The position numbers were made by a program, and so were the translations under genes. Positions 26,432-34,952 of a stretch of DNA of 37,202 bases are shown here, piece after piece. Under the pieces are notes generated by a model. That model was given only the letters and a program-made list of their open reading frames with translations, was not told the DNA's origin and did no database searches. This stretch comes from an uncultured Lachnoclostridium sp. (lineage in GTDB: Bacteria; Bacillota; Clostridia; Lachnospirales; Lachnospiraceae): contig CALWDO010000029.1 of NCBI GenBank assembly GCA_944376715.1, positions 1 through 37,202 of the forward strand, in the 5' to 3' direction. Each line of letters begins with the position of its first letter. Position 1 is the first letter of the stretch.

Positions 26432-27554
26432 GTGGTAGAACTGGATCAGTATAAATATACGTTGAACAGCTATGCACAGCCTATGACAGAACTGAGGGAT
26501 TCACTTTAACCTGGCTGGTAAATCACTCAGGATTGAAGAATTGGAAAGAGAGATGGAAGCGCCGGGATACTGGGATGATGTGGAAAAGTCCCAGGAGGGT
26601 ATGAAGGAGCTGAACCGTCTCAAAGAAGAAAAACAGGCATTTGAAGATCTGCAGAGGAGTTATGAGGATATCGAGACTTTGTTGGAGATGGGATACGAGG
26701 AAAATGACGAGTCCCTGATCCCGGAGATCGAGGAGGAACTGAAACAGTTCGTTGAAACTTTTGAATCCATGCGGATCAAGACGCTGCTTTCCGGAGAGTA
26801 CGACAAGGAAGACGCCATCGTGACGCTGCACGCAGGCGCCGGAGGGACGGAATCCTGTGACTGGACCGGTATGCTTTACCGGATGTACAGCCGTTGGGCG
26901 GAGTCTCATGGATTTTCCGTGGAAGTGCTGGACTATCTGGAAGGCGATGAAGCGGGTATCAAATCCGTGACCTTTGAGGTGCATGGAGAAAATGCATATG
27001 GATATCTGAAATCTGAGAAGGGCGTTCACCGTCTGGTGAGAATCTCACCGTTCAACGCGGCGGGCAAGAGGCAGACTTCCTTCGCTTCCTGTGATGTGAT
27101 GCCGGATATTGAAGGGGATATCGATGTGGAGATTAATCCGGACGATTTGAGGATTGATACTTATCGTTCCAGCGGAGCGGGCGGACAGCATATTAATAAG
27201 ACTTCTTCGGCTATCCGCATTACGCATATCCCTACGGGCATTGTGGTGCAGTGCCAGAATGAGCGTTCCCAGCATCAGAACAAAGATAAAGCCATGCAGA
27301 TGCTGAAAGCGAAGCTGTATCTTCTGGAGCAGCAGAAGCAGGCGGAGAAACTTTCCGGTATCCGCGGCGAGGTCAGCGATATCGCCTGGGGCAACCAGAT
27401 CCGTTCTTACGTTCTACAGCCGTATACGATGGTAAAAGATCATCGTACCAATGAGGAGATCAGCAATGTAGATGCGGTATTAGACGGGAAGATTGATCCG
27501 TTTATCAATGCATACTTGAAATGGGTGAATCTGTCCCCGGAGGAAAAGGAATGA
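26432..27554 (+). CDS. prfB: Peptide chain release factor 2, with programmed +1 frameshift
   Basis: Ends translation at UGA and UAA. A first frame starts at GTG 26432 (AAGAAGG 7 bases before) and has 25 codons ending in CTT followed by TAA at 26507-26509. Slipping one base forward on CTT continues with AAC CTG in the second frame to 27554, giving about 373 residues, the normal RF2 length. An internal SD-like GAGGGA precedes the slip site at the usual codon spacing (AGG GAT TCA CTT). The tripeptide S-P-F and catalytic G-G-Q (in S-G-A-G-G-Q-H-I-N-K-T) identify RF2. The shift stop is TAA, not the usual TGA. The end overlaps the next gene in ATGA. Confidence 0.95.
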
Positions 27555-27994
27555 CGGAAAAGAGCAGGTATTTTGTGCTGAAGCAAAAGGCGGTGCCGGA
27601 GGTGCTGCTGAAAGTAGTGGAAGTGAAGCGACTTCTGGCTTCCGAGAAAGGGATCACCGTCCAGGAAGCTACGGAGGAGGCGGGCATCAGCAGAAGTTCC
27701 TACTATAAATACAGGGATGATATATTCCCGTTCCATGATGAAACCAAGGGCAAAACGGTTACGTTTATGCTGCAGATGGAGGATGAACCGGGACTTTTGT
27801 CAAAAGTTCTGAATGTGGTGGCAGAATTTCGCGCCAATATACTGACCATCCATCAAAGTATCCCGATTAACGGGATGGCGTCTCTGACGCTCAGCGTGGA
27901 GGTACAGTCTTCGACCGGAGACGTATCCGCCATGATTGAGAAGATAGAGGAACAGCCCAGCGTACGTGACCTGAAAATACTAGGCAGGGAGTGA
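27551..27994 (+). CDS. pheB: UPF0735 ACT-domain protein (PheB-like)
   Basis: A 147-residue protein. An N-terminal helical part contains a possible helix-turn-helix (V-Q-E-A-T-E-E-A-G-I-S-R-S-S-Y-Y-K-Y), and a C-terminal ACT domain (about 70-145) has M-E-D-E-P-G-L-L-S-K-V-L, the typical ligand loop for amino acids. The start is the ATG at 27551, overlapping the prfB stop in ATGA, with GGAGG 7 bases upstream. In many Firmicutes this family stands next to hom/thr genes, as here, which suggests a sensor of an amino acid in the pathway; the exact role is not known. Confidence 0.9.
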   Translation: MTEKSRYFVLKQKAVPEVLLKVVEVKRLLASEKGITVQEATEEAGISRSSYYKYRDDIFPFHDETKGKTVTFMLQMEDEPGLLSKVLNVVAEFRANILTIHQSIPINGMASLTLSVEVQSSTGDVSAMIEKIEEQPSVRDLKILGRE

Positions 27995-27999
27995 TACCG

Positions 28000-29196
28000 A
28001 TGATAAAAGTAGCTATTATGGGGTATGGTACCGTTGGTTCCGGGGTTTATGAAGTGATTAAGACGAACCAGAAGAGTATCAACAAGAAGGTGGGACAGGA
28101 ACTGGAGATCAAGTATGTGTTGGATCTGCGGGAATTTCCGGGAGATCCGGTGATGGACGTCCTGACTCATGATTTTGAGGACATTATTAATGATGAAGAG
28201 GTGCGGATCGTCGCGGAAGTGATGGGCGGACTGCACCCGGCGTATGAGTTCACCCGGCGTTGTCTGGAGGCCGGCAAGAGCGTGTGTACTTCCAACAAAG
28301 AATTGGTGGCAGAGCACGGCGCGGAGCTGATCCAGATCGCCAAGGACCATCAGGTGAATTATCTTTTTGAAGCCAGCGTGGGAGGCGGTATTCCGATTAT
28401 CCGGCCGTTGAATTCCTCTTTGACGGCGGACGTGATCCTGGAGATCTCCGGCATCTTGAACGGTACTACCAATTATATGCTGACCAAGATGGCCGAGGAA
28501 GGTCTGGACTATAACGAGGTTCTGAAAGAAGCTCAGGCAAAAGGCTATGCGGAGCTGCATCCGGAAGCGGACGTGGAAGGCTGGGACGCCTGCCGTAAGA
28601 TCGCGATCCTGACTTCTCTGGCCAGCGGCAATCAGGTGGATTTTCGCGATATCCATACAGAGGGTATTACGAAGATCACGAAAGAAGATTTCCTGTATGC
28701 AAAGAAGATGAAACGCGCCATCAAACTTTTGGCGACCAGCAGAAAAGTAGGAGACACTTACTGCATCATGGTAAGCCCTGCGCTGATTTCCAGAGATAAT
28801 CCGCTGTATATGGTCAACGATGTGTTCAATGCGGTGGAAGTGGTAGGAAACATGCTGGGCGCGTCCATGTTCTATGGAAGCGGCGCCGGAAAGCTTCCTA
28901 CAGCCAGCGCGGTGGCAGGCGATATGGTGGATGCGGCCAGACATCTGGGCAAGATCATTACCTTGTTCTGGTCCCCGGAAAAACTGGAGCTGGCGCCGGT
29001 GGAAGAGAGCAGCCGGAAATTCTTTGTGCGTATGAAGAGCGCGGAAGAGGCGCGGAAATATTTCGGCAATGTGGAGATCTGGGATGCGGGCATCCCTGGA
29101 GAGATCGGGGCCGTCACGCCGGTGATGACCGAGGCGGAATTCGCCGCGAAAGCAGAAGGCGCAGACCTGATCGGTATGATCCGCGTGGAAGACTGA
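28000..29196 (+). CDS. hom: Homoserine dehydrogenase
   Basis: Reduces aspartate semialdehyde to homoserine, the branch to threonine and methionine. The 398-residue product has the Rossmann loop G-Y-G-T-V-G-S-G near residue 8, the core I-L-N-G-T-T-N-Y-M-L and the catalytic region E-G-W-D-A-C-R-K. The C-terminal part (about 340-398) is shorter than a full ACT domain. The start at 28000 has GGGAG 8 bases before it; a GTG at 27991 overlapping the pheB stop is the alternative. The next gene, thrH, is 21 bases further, suggesting a threonine-directed unit with dapA elsewhere using the same precursor. Confidence 0.95.
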   Translation: MIKVAIMGYGTVGSGVYEVIKTNQKSINKKVGQELEIKYVLDLREFPGDPVMDVLTHDFEDIINDEEVRIVAEVMGGLHPAYEFTRRCLEAGKSVCTSNKELVAEHGAELIQIAKDHQVNYLFEASVGGGIPIIRPLNSSLTADVILEISGILNGTTNYMLTKMAEEGLDYNEVLKEAQAKGYAELHPEADVEGWDACRKIAILTSLASGNQVDFRDIHTEGITKITKEDFLYAKKMKRAIKLLATSRKVGDTYCIMVSPALISRDNPLYMVNDVFNAVEVVGNMLGASMFYGSGAGKLPTASAVAGDMVDAARHLGKIITLFWSPEKLELAPVEESSRKFFVRMKSAEEARKYFGNVEIWDAGIPGEIGAVTPVMTEAEFAAKAEGADLIGMIRVED

Positions 29197-29217
29197 CACG
29201 GTACAGGAGGATAGAGA

Positions 29218-29820
29218 ATGGATATCGTATGTTTGGACCTGGAAGGCGTATTGGTGCCGGAGATCTGGATCGCTTTTTCGGAAGCCAGCGGGATCCCGGA
29301 ACTGAAAAGAACGACCAGGGACGAGCCGGACTATAATAAACTGATGAACTGGAGACTGAGTATTCTGAAAGAACACGGGCTGGGCCTGAAGGAGATTCAG
29401 GAGACGATCGCCAGGATCGATCCGCTGCCGGGAGCGAAAGAATTTCTGGACGAGCTTCGCTCCATCACGCAGGTGATCGTCATCAGCGACACCTTTACAC
29501 AGTTCGCAAAACCACTGATGAAGAAACTTGGATGGCCCACGCTGTTCTGCAACTCTCTGGAGGTGGCTCCCGATGGAGAGATTACCGGATTTAAAATGCG
29601 TATCGAAAATTCCAAGCTTTCTACCGTGAAGGCGCTGCAGTCGGTAGGCTTCGAGACCATAGCCGCAGGCGACAGCTACAATGATCTGGATATGATCAGA
29701 GCAGGAAAAGCGGGATTCTTGTTCCGCAGCACGGAGCAGATCAAAAAGGACAATCCGGATCTGCCTGCTTTTGAAGAATTTGACGAGTTCCTGTCAGCGA
29801 TTAAACAGGCCCTTGGTTAG
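29218..29820 (+). CDS. thrH: ThrH: phosphoserine phosphatase / homoserine phosphotransferase
   Basis: A HAD-family enzyme of 200 residues. It has the nucleophile motif D-L-E-G-V-L-V-P-E (Asp7, acid Glu9 instead of the usual Asp), motif II S-D-T-F, and motif III/IV G-D-S-Y-N-D. The wording of these motifs and the I-W-I-A-F and L-P-G-A segments fit ThrH, which can move phosphate from phosphoserine to homoserine. Placed right after hom, and with no thrB in the window, it may supply phosphohomoserine for threonine (inference). AGGAGG stands 8 bases before the ATG. Confidence 0.9.
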   Translation: MDIVCLDLEGVLVPEIWIAFSEASGIPELKRTTRDEPDYNKLMNWRLSILKEHGLGLKEIQETIARIDPLPGAKEFLDELRSITQVIVISDTFTQFAKPLMKKLGWPTLFCNSLEVAPDGEITGFKMRIENSKLSTVKALQSVGFETIAAGDSYNDLDMIRAGKAGFLFRSTEQIKKDNPDLPAFEEFDEFLSAIKQALG

Positions 29821-29827
29821 AAAAGAT

Positions 29828-29856
29828 TTGTCAAAACCCCTTTCATGCTTTACAAT
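29828..29856 (+). promoter_or_regulatory. Promoter of tex, inside the thrH terminator
   Basis: TTGTCA (29828-29833) and TACAAT (29851-29856) are 17 bases apart. The spacer contains the left arm of the terminator and the -10 box is in its loop. A transcript starting near 29863 would begin with only the right arm. Confidence 0.65.
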
Positions 29857-29878
29857 AGAGACCATGAAAGGGGTTTTT
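29837..29878 (+). terminator. Terminator after thrH that also covers the tex SD
   Basis: CCCCTTTCATG pairs with CATGAAAGGGG (11 bp perfect), followed by TTTTT. The AAAGGGG in the right arm is the only SD for tex, whose ATG starts at 29881, so read-through RNA would hide it. Confidence 0.9.
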
Positions 29879-29880
29879 CT

Positions 29881-32022
29881 ATGGATATCATACAGAAATT
29901 AACCGAAGAACTGGAAGTCAGGAAATGGCAGGTTGAGGCTGCCGTTAAATTGATCGACGAGGGAAATACGATCCCTTTTATCTCCCGTTACCGGAAAGAG
30001 GTCACGGGAGCTTTAAATGATGAGCAGCTCCGGAAACTGGATGAACGCCTGAAATATCTCCGCAATCTGGAGGAGAAAAAGACTCAGGTGCTCTCTGCCA
30101 TCGAGGAACAGGGAAAGCTGACGGAGGAACTGCGCGCGCAGATTGAAGAAGCGCAGACTCAGGTGGCTGTGGACGACCTGTACCGGCCGTACCGGCCCAA
30201 ACGCCGTACCCGCGCTACCATGGCGAAGGAAAAAGGACTGGAAGGCCTGGCAGATATTATCCGCCTGCAGATGACCGGACGGAGCCTGGAGGAAGAGGCG
30301 CAGGCCTATATATCGGAAGACAAAGGTGTGGCTTCCGCGGAAGAAGCGGTGGCGGGAGCGAAAGATATTCTTGCGGAACTGATCTCTGACCAGGCGGATT
30401 ACCGTACCCGCATCCGGGAGATGACATGGAACGAGGGGATTGTCACTTCGGAGGCGAAGGATGAGGGTCAGGAGTCTGTTTATGAGACTTATTACCATTT
30501 CAGCCAGCCGGTCAGCAGGATGGCCGGGCACCGGACTCTGGCTCTGAACCGGGGCGAAGCGGAGAAAATGCTGACGGTGAAGGTCGAAGCTCCGGAAGAG
30601 AAGATCGTGGAATGGCTGGAGAGACAGGTCATTGTCCGGGATAATCCGAATACTTCGCCGGCGCTGAGGGAAGCCGTGGAAGACAGCTATGCCCGTCTGA
30701 TCCGGCCGGCGATCGAACGGGAGATCAGGAATCAGCTGACCGAGCAGGCTCAGGACGGCGCCATTCAGGTGTTTGGAAAGAATCTGGAGCAGCTTCTGAT
30801 GCAGCCGCCCGTATCCGGACATGTGGTGCTGGGATGGGACCCGGGCTACCGCAACGGCTGCAAACTGGCGGTAGTGGACGCCACCGGAAAAGTGCTGGAC
30901 GCGCTGGTGATCTATCCCACAGCCCCGAAAAACCAGATCGAAGAGTCCAAAAAGATATTAAAGAAACTGATTGAAAAATATCAGATCACACTGATCTCTC
31001 TGGGAAACGGCACCGCCTCCAGAGAATCCGAACAGATCATCGCGGATCTTTTGAAGGAGATTCCGCAGAAGGTACAGTATGTGATCGTCAGCGAGTCCGG
31101 CGCGTCGATCTATTCGGCCAGCAAATTAGCCGCGGAAGAATTTCCGGATCTGGATGTTGGACAGAGAAGCGCCGCGTCCATCGCGCGCAGGCTGCAGGAT
31201 CCGCTGGCGGAACTGGTGAAAATAGACCCTAAGTCTATCGGCGTGGGCCAGTATCAGTACGATATGGACCAGAAGCGCCTGGGAGAAGCCCTGAGCGGAG
31301 TGGTGGAAGACGTGGTGAACCGTGTAGGAGTAGACTTAAATACCGCGTCCGCGCCTCTTCTGGAATATGTGTCCGGAATTACGAAGACACTGGCAAAAAA
31401 TATTGTGGCTCACCGGGAGGAAAACGGACGTTTCACAGAGCGCAGGCAGCTTCTGAAAGTACCGAAACTGGGGCCGAAAGCATATGAGCAGTGCGCAGGT
31501 TTCCTGCGTATCATGGGCGGAACCAATCCGCTGGATGGCACCGGCGTCCATCCGGAAAGCTATGAAGCGGCGGAAAAGCTGCTGAAATCTCTGGGGTATA
31601 CGTCCGAGGACCTGACACACGGCGGGATCCGGGGGATCTCCAAAAAAGTGCGTCATCCGGAGAAGACGGCGGAAGAATTGGGCATTGGCGAACTGACGAT
31701 GAAAGACATTCTGCAGGAACTGGAAAAGCCGGCCAGAGACCCGAGGGACGAGATGCCCCGTCCGGTGCTCCGGAGCGATGTGCTGGATATGGAAGATCTG
31801 AAGCCGGGGATGGTGCTGAAAGGAACTGTGCGCAATATCATTGATTTTGGCGCGTTTGTAGACATCGGAGTGCATCAGGACGGTCTGGTGCATATATCCC
31901 AGATGTCCGACCGTTTCATCCGGCATCCGCTGGAAGTGGTGAAGATTGGAGACGTGGTGGAAGTAAAGGTACTTGGCGTAGATGTGGCCAAAAAGAGAAT
32001 TTCACTGACTATGAAGTTGTAG
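29881..32022 (+). CDS. tex: Tex-like RNA-binding transcription accessory protein
   Basis: A 713-residue protein of normal Tex length. It consists of an N-terminal helical region (about 1-200), a YqgF/RNase H-like fold around G-W-D-P-G-Y-R-N-G-C (about 320-330), helix-hairpin-helix segments (Y-V-S-G-I then L-G-P-K-A-Y-E-Q-C-A-G-F), and a C-terminal S1 RNA-binding domain (about 640-713, ending K-K-R-I-S-L-T-M). The family aids transcription and RNA handling. The start at 29881 uses the SD within the terminator. It leads a compact run of genes to ispD at 36739 with no clear terminator between them. Confidence 0.95.
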   Translation: MDIIQKLTEELEVRKWQVEAAVKLIDEGNTIPFISRYRKEVTGALNDEQLRKLDERLKYLRNLEEKKTQVLSAIEEQGKLTEELRAQIEEAQTQVAVDDLYRPYRPKRRTRATMAKEKGLEGLADIIRLQMTGRSLEEEAQAYISEDKGVASAEEAVAGAKDILAELISDQADYRTRIREMTWNEGIVTSEAKDEGQESVYETYYHFSQPVSRMAGHRTLALNRGEAEKMLTVKVEAPEEKIVEWLERQVIVRDNPNTSPALREAVEDSYARLIRPAIEREIRNQLTEQAQDGAIQVFGKNLEQLLMQPPVSGHVVLGWDPGYRNGCKLAVVDATGKVLDALVIYPTAPKNQIEESKKILKKLIEKYQITLISLGNGTASRESEQIIADLLKEIPQKVQYVIVSESGASIYSASKLAAEEFPDLDVGQRSAASIARRLQDPLAELVKIDPKSIGVGQYQYDMDQKRLGEALSGVVEDVVNRVGVDLNTASAPLLEYVSGITKTLAKNIVAHREENGRFTERRQLLKVPKLGPKAYEQCAGFLRIMGGTNPLDGTGVHPESYEAAEKLLKSLGYTSEDLTHGGIRGISKKVRHPEKTAEELGIGELTMKDILQELEKPARDPRDEMPRPVLRSDVLDMEDLKPGMVLKGTVRNIIDFGAFVDIGVHQDGLVHISQMSDRFIRHPLEVVKIGDVVEVKVLGVDVAKKRISLTMKL

Positions 32023-32039
32023 AATTAAGAGGCATAGAG

Positions 32040-32480
32040 ATGATATTTGAGACATGTTGTGCCAGGGAAACCTGGGAGCTGGGGAAAAAGGCAGGGAAAC
32101 TGGCAAAACCCGGCATGGTTATCGCCCTGGATGGGAATCTGGGAGTGGGTAAGACAGTATTTACTCAGGGATTTGCCGCCGGACTGGGGATCGAAGAGCC
32201 GGTCAACAGCCCTACTTTTACCATTGTGCAGATCTATGAGGGCGGACGCCTGCCCTTCTATCACTTCGATGTGTACCGGATCGGAGATGTGGAAGAAATG
32301 GAAGAGATCGGATACGAAGACTGTTTTTACGGCGAAGGCGTCTGCCTGATCGAGTGGGCGGATCTGATTCAGGAAATTCTTCCGGAAAAGATCTGCAGAG
32401 TGGCGATTGAGAAAGACCTGGAAAAGGGATTTGATTATCGAAAGATTACACTGGAAGGATTCGAGGAATGGGAGGCATAA
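32040..32480 (+). CDS. tsaE: tRNA t6A modification ATPase TsaE
   Basis: The ATPase that, with TsaB and TsaD, makes N6-threonylcarbamoyl-adenosine at position 37 of tRNAs reading ANN codons. The 146-residue product has P-loop G-N-L-G-V-G-K-T (32-39), S-P-T-F-T and Y-H-F-D-V-Y-R, all typical of TsaE. AAGAGG precedes the ATG. tsaB follows after 4 bases, and tsaD lies further down the same run. Confidence 0.96.
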   Translation: MIFETCCARETWELGKKAGKLAKPGMVIALDGNLGVGKTVFTQGFAAGLGIEEPVNSPTFTIVQIYEGGRLPFYHFDVYRIGDVEEMEEIGYEDCFYGEGVCLIEWADLIQEILPEKICRVAIEKDLEKGFDYRKITLEGFEEWEA

Positions 32481-32484
32481 GATA

Positions 32485-33210
32485 ATGAAGATTTTGGCGC
32501 TGGATAGTTCCGGCCTGGTAGCGTCGGTGGCGGTTGTAGAGGAGGTTGACGGAAACCAGAATCTGCTGGCGGAATATACGGTGAATTATAAGAAGACACA
32601 TTCTCAGACACTGCTTCCCATGCTGGATGAGATTGTCAAAATGATTGAACTGGATCTGAAATCCATTGACGCGATTGCCCTGGCGGCAGGTCCGGGTTCC
32701 TTTACCGGACTTCGGATCGGGTCGGCTACGGCGAAAGGACTGGGATTTGCCCTGGAAAAGCCGTTGATAGAGATCCCGACTGTGGACGGTCTGGCATATA
32801 ATCTGTATGGAACGGACAGGGTGATCTGCCCGCTGATGGATGCCAGAAGAAATCAGGTATATACAGGTATCTATGAGTTTTGCGGAGGCAGTCTCCATGC
32901 GCTGGAACCTCAGATGGCGGTGGGGATTGAAGTGATTGCCGGGAAATTACAGGCGCTGGGACGGGAAGTGATCTTTCTGGGAGACGGAGTTCCTGTATTC
33001 AGGAAACGTCTGGAAGAAGAATTGATGGCGGGGCAAAAGTTTTCGTTTGCGCCTGCCCATCTGAACAAACAGCGGGCGGGCGCTGTGGGAGCTTTGGCGC
33101 TGCAATACTTAAAAGAAGGAAAGACGGTATCCGCAGCGGAACACAGACCGGTTTATCTTCGGCTTTCCCAGGCCGAGCGCGAACGTCTGGAGAAGGAGAA
33201 AAACGCGTGA
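32485..33210 (+). CDS. tsaB: tRNA t6A modification protein TsaB
   Basis: Partner and stabiliser of TsaD in the t6A complex. The 241-residue ASKHA-fold protein has L-A-L-D-S-S-G-x-V-A at the start and A-G-P-G-S-F-T-G-L-R-I-G, the family mark. The start at 32485 has GGGAGG upstream; an earlier in-frame ATG within tsaE has no SD. Its end overlaps rimI (GTGA). Confidence 0.95.
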   Translation: MKILALDSSGLVASVAVVEEVDGNQNLLAEYTVNYKKTHSQTLLPMLDEIVKMIELDLKSIDAIALAAGPGSFTGLRIGSATAKGLGFALEKPLIEIPTVDGLAYNLYGTDRVICPLMDARRNQVYTGIYEFCGGSLHALEPQMAVGIEVIAGKLQALGREVIFLGDGVPVFRKRLEEELMAGQKFSFAPAHLNKQRAGAVGALALQYLKEGKTVSAAEHRPVYLRLSQAERERLEKEKNA

Positions 33211-33644
33211 TCCGGCCAATGCGGGAGGAAGACCTGGGACAGGTGGCGGATCTGGAAAAAAGGTATTTCTCTTTGCCCTGGTCGGAGAAAACCCTGCGGG
33301 AAAGTCTGGAAAGACAGGAATATCTGTTTCTGGTGATAGAAGAAGGAGAACAGATTATCGGATATGCCGGACTTCTGCAGGTGATGGAGGAAGGCGACGT
33401 CACGAATGTCGTGGTGGAGGAGTCCTGGAGAGGGCAGGGACTGGGTCGAAGCCTGATGACCAGACTTTTGGAAGATGGCAAAGCGAGAGGTATCCGTGCG
33501 TTTACCCTGGAGGTGCGGACGGGAAACAAAGGTGCCATCCGGTTATATGAGGAATTGGGCTTCCGTTCGGAAGGCGTGCGCAAGGGATTTTATGACCTGC
33601 CCAAAGAGGACGCCTATATTATGTGGAAGAGAGAGGATACATGA
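33207..33644 (+). CDS. rimI: Ribosomal protein N-acetyltransferase RimI-like
   Basis: A GNAT-fold enzyme that acetylates protein N-termini, in the classic case ribosomal protein S18. The 145-residue product has the acetyl-CoA loop R-G-Q-G-L-G-R (about 77-83), E-V-R-T-G-N-K-G-A-I-R-L-Y-E-E-L-G-F and the C-terminal Y-I-M-W. The start is GTG at 33207, overlapping the tsaB stop in GTGA, with AAGGAG 8 bases before. tsaB-rimI neighbours are common in Firmicutes. Confidence 0.92.
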   Translation: MIRPMREEDLGQVADLEKRYFSLPWSEKTLRESLERQEYLFLVIEEGEQIIGYAGLLQVMEEGDVTNVVVEESWRGQGLGRSLMTRLLEDGKARGIRAFTLEVRTGNKGAIRLYEELGFRSEGVRKGFYDLPKEDAYIMWKREDT

Positions 33645-33693
33645 CAGCAATCTCCTATTTCTCCCTGTCGGGGAGGTTAGTATAATGAAAAGG

Positions 33694-33737
33694 AACAGTT
33701 CAGGACGGCGGGAAAAAAGATGCCGTCATGAGCTGTT
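33694..33737 (+). other. Long RNA hairpin upstream of the zinc-ribbon gene
   Basis: AACAGTTCAGGACGGC pairs with GCCGTCATGAGCTGTT over about 15 bp (one G-A mismatch, one G-U pair), with a 12-base A-rich loop. No T run follows, so it is not a simple terminator. It lies between two alternative SD/start pairs of the next gene. Confidence 0.55.
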
Positions 33738-33777
33738 GCGCCTGAAGTGTCTAACATCAGATAAGGAGGATAAGAGT

Positions 33778-34026
33778 ATGCGTCAATATACGGACCGGGA
33801 AAAAGGTATCCTGGGAAAAATCGTCTGCAATCAGTGCGGACGGGAACTGCAACTGGAAAACGGACTTGTACAGGAGGGCGTGTACGTCGGCGACGTGCAA
33901 TGGGGATATTTCTCCAGGCATGACGGAGAGAGGCACCGTTTTGATCTGTGCGAGGAGTGTTATGAGCGTCTGATCAGTTCATTCCGGATCCCTGTGGAGA
34001 AGGAGGACGAAACAGAGCTCCTGTAG
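33778..34026 (+). CDS. Small zinc-ribbon protein of unknown function
   Basis: An 82-residue product with two Cys pairs, C-N-Q-C-G near residue 18 and C-E-E-C-Y near residue 62, likely to hold one zinc ion. The middle has G-D-V-Q-W-G-Y-F-S and H-D-G-E-R-H-R-F-D. Family not recognised by name. Start chosen at 33778 with AAGGAGG 8 bases before it. An in-frame ATG at 33685 also has a good SD (GGGGAGG) and would add 31 basic residues encoded through the hairpin. It sits between rimI and rnz in an RNA-processing gene run. Confidence 0.8.
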   Translation: MRQYTDREKGILGKIVCNQCGRELQLENGLVQEGVYVGDVQWGYFSRHDGERHRFDLCEECYERLISSFRIPVEKEDETELL

Positions 34027-34034
34027 GAGAATAT

Positions 34035-34952
34035 ATGCTGGATGTTTGTTTATTGGGAAGCGGCGGGATGATGCCGCTTCCGTATCGTTGGCTGACTGCC
34101 CTTATGGTGCGTTATAATGGCAGCAGCTTATTGATCGACTGCGGGGAAGGCACGCAGATTGCAATCAAAGAGAAAGGATGGAGTTTCAAACCTATCGACG
34201 TTATCTGTTTCACACATTACCACGGGGATCATATCAGCGGTCTGCCGGGGCTTTTGCTGACCATGGGAAATGCGGAACGTACGGAGCCATTGACCCTGAT
34301 CGGGCCCAAAGGCTTGGAACGGGTGGTAAATGCGCTGCGGGTGATCGCTCCGGAGCTTCCTTTTCCGATTCTCTACCGGGAAATAAACGGGGCGTCGGAA
34401 GAATTCTGCCTGAACGGATACCGCCTGAAGGCGTTCCGGGTCAATCACAATGTGCTTTGCTACGGATATACATTGGAACTGGACCGCGCTGGACGGTTCC
34501 AGCCTGACCGCGCGCAGGCACTGGATATTCCCAAGCATTACTGGAGTCGTCTGCAAAAGGGAGAGACGATTGCTGACGGAGATAAGGTGTATACTCCGGA
34601 CATGGTGCTGGGAGCTCCGAGGAAAGGAATCAAGCTGACTTACTGTACGGACACCAGACCGACGCAGTCTATCGTGGATAACGCCATGCATTCGGATCTG
34701 TTTATCTGCGAGGGTATGTACGGAGAGAAGGGTAAAGAAGCCAAAGCGAAAGAATATAAACATATGACCTTCTACGAAGCGGCCAAACTGGCAAAGGCGG
34801 CAGAAGTAAAGGAAATGTGGCTGACTCATTACAGTCCGTCTTTGACCCGTCCGGAAGAATACATGGACGAAGTGCGTAAGATTTTCCCGGCCGCCAGTGC
34901 GGGGAAAGACCGTAAATCGGTGGAATTGGATTTTGAAAAGGATGAAGAATGA
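34035..34952 (+). CDS. rnz: Ribonuclease Z
   Basis: Cuts the 3' trailer of tRNA precursors; needed where CCA is not encoded, as in the two tRNA-Ser genes of this window. The 305-residue metallo-beta-lactamase-fold enzyme has the metal motif H-Y-H-G-D-H (61-66), C-T-D-T-R with a metal-binding Asp, and the late H-M-T and T-H-Y-S-P segments. TAGGAG is 5 bases before the ATG. The end overlaps tsaD. Confidence 0.93.
   Translation: MLDVCLLGSGGMMPLPYRWLTALMVRYNGSSLLIDCGEGTQIAIKEKGWSFKPIDVICFTHYHGDHISGLPGLLLTMGNAERTEPLTLIGPKGLERVVNALRVIAPELPFPILYREINGASEEFCLNGYRLKAFRVNHNVLCYGYTLELDRAGRFQPDRAQALDIPKHYWSRLQKGETIADGDKVYTPDMVLGAPRKGIKLTYCTDTRPTQSIVDNAMHSDLFICEGMYGEKGKEAKAKEYKHMTFYEAAKLAKAAEVKEMWLTHYSPSLTRPEEYMDEVRKIFPAASAGKDRKSVELDFEKDEE

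Noticed and set aside
26432-26541. prfB as a broken gene or sequencing frameshift
   Set aside because: The short first frame has a good SD and start, the slip codon CTT is followed by a stop, an internal SD-like site is at the usual distance, and the rest of RF2 is intact. This is the known programmed site.
27990-28010. T-box or amino-acid riboswitch before hom or dapA
   Set aside because: Both genes follow the previous gene directly or with overlap; there is no leader space and no T-box motif.
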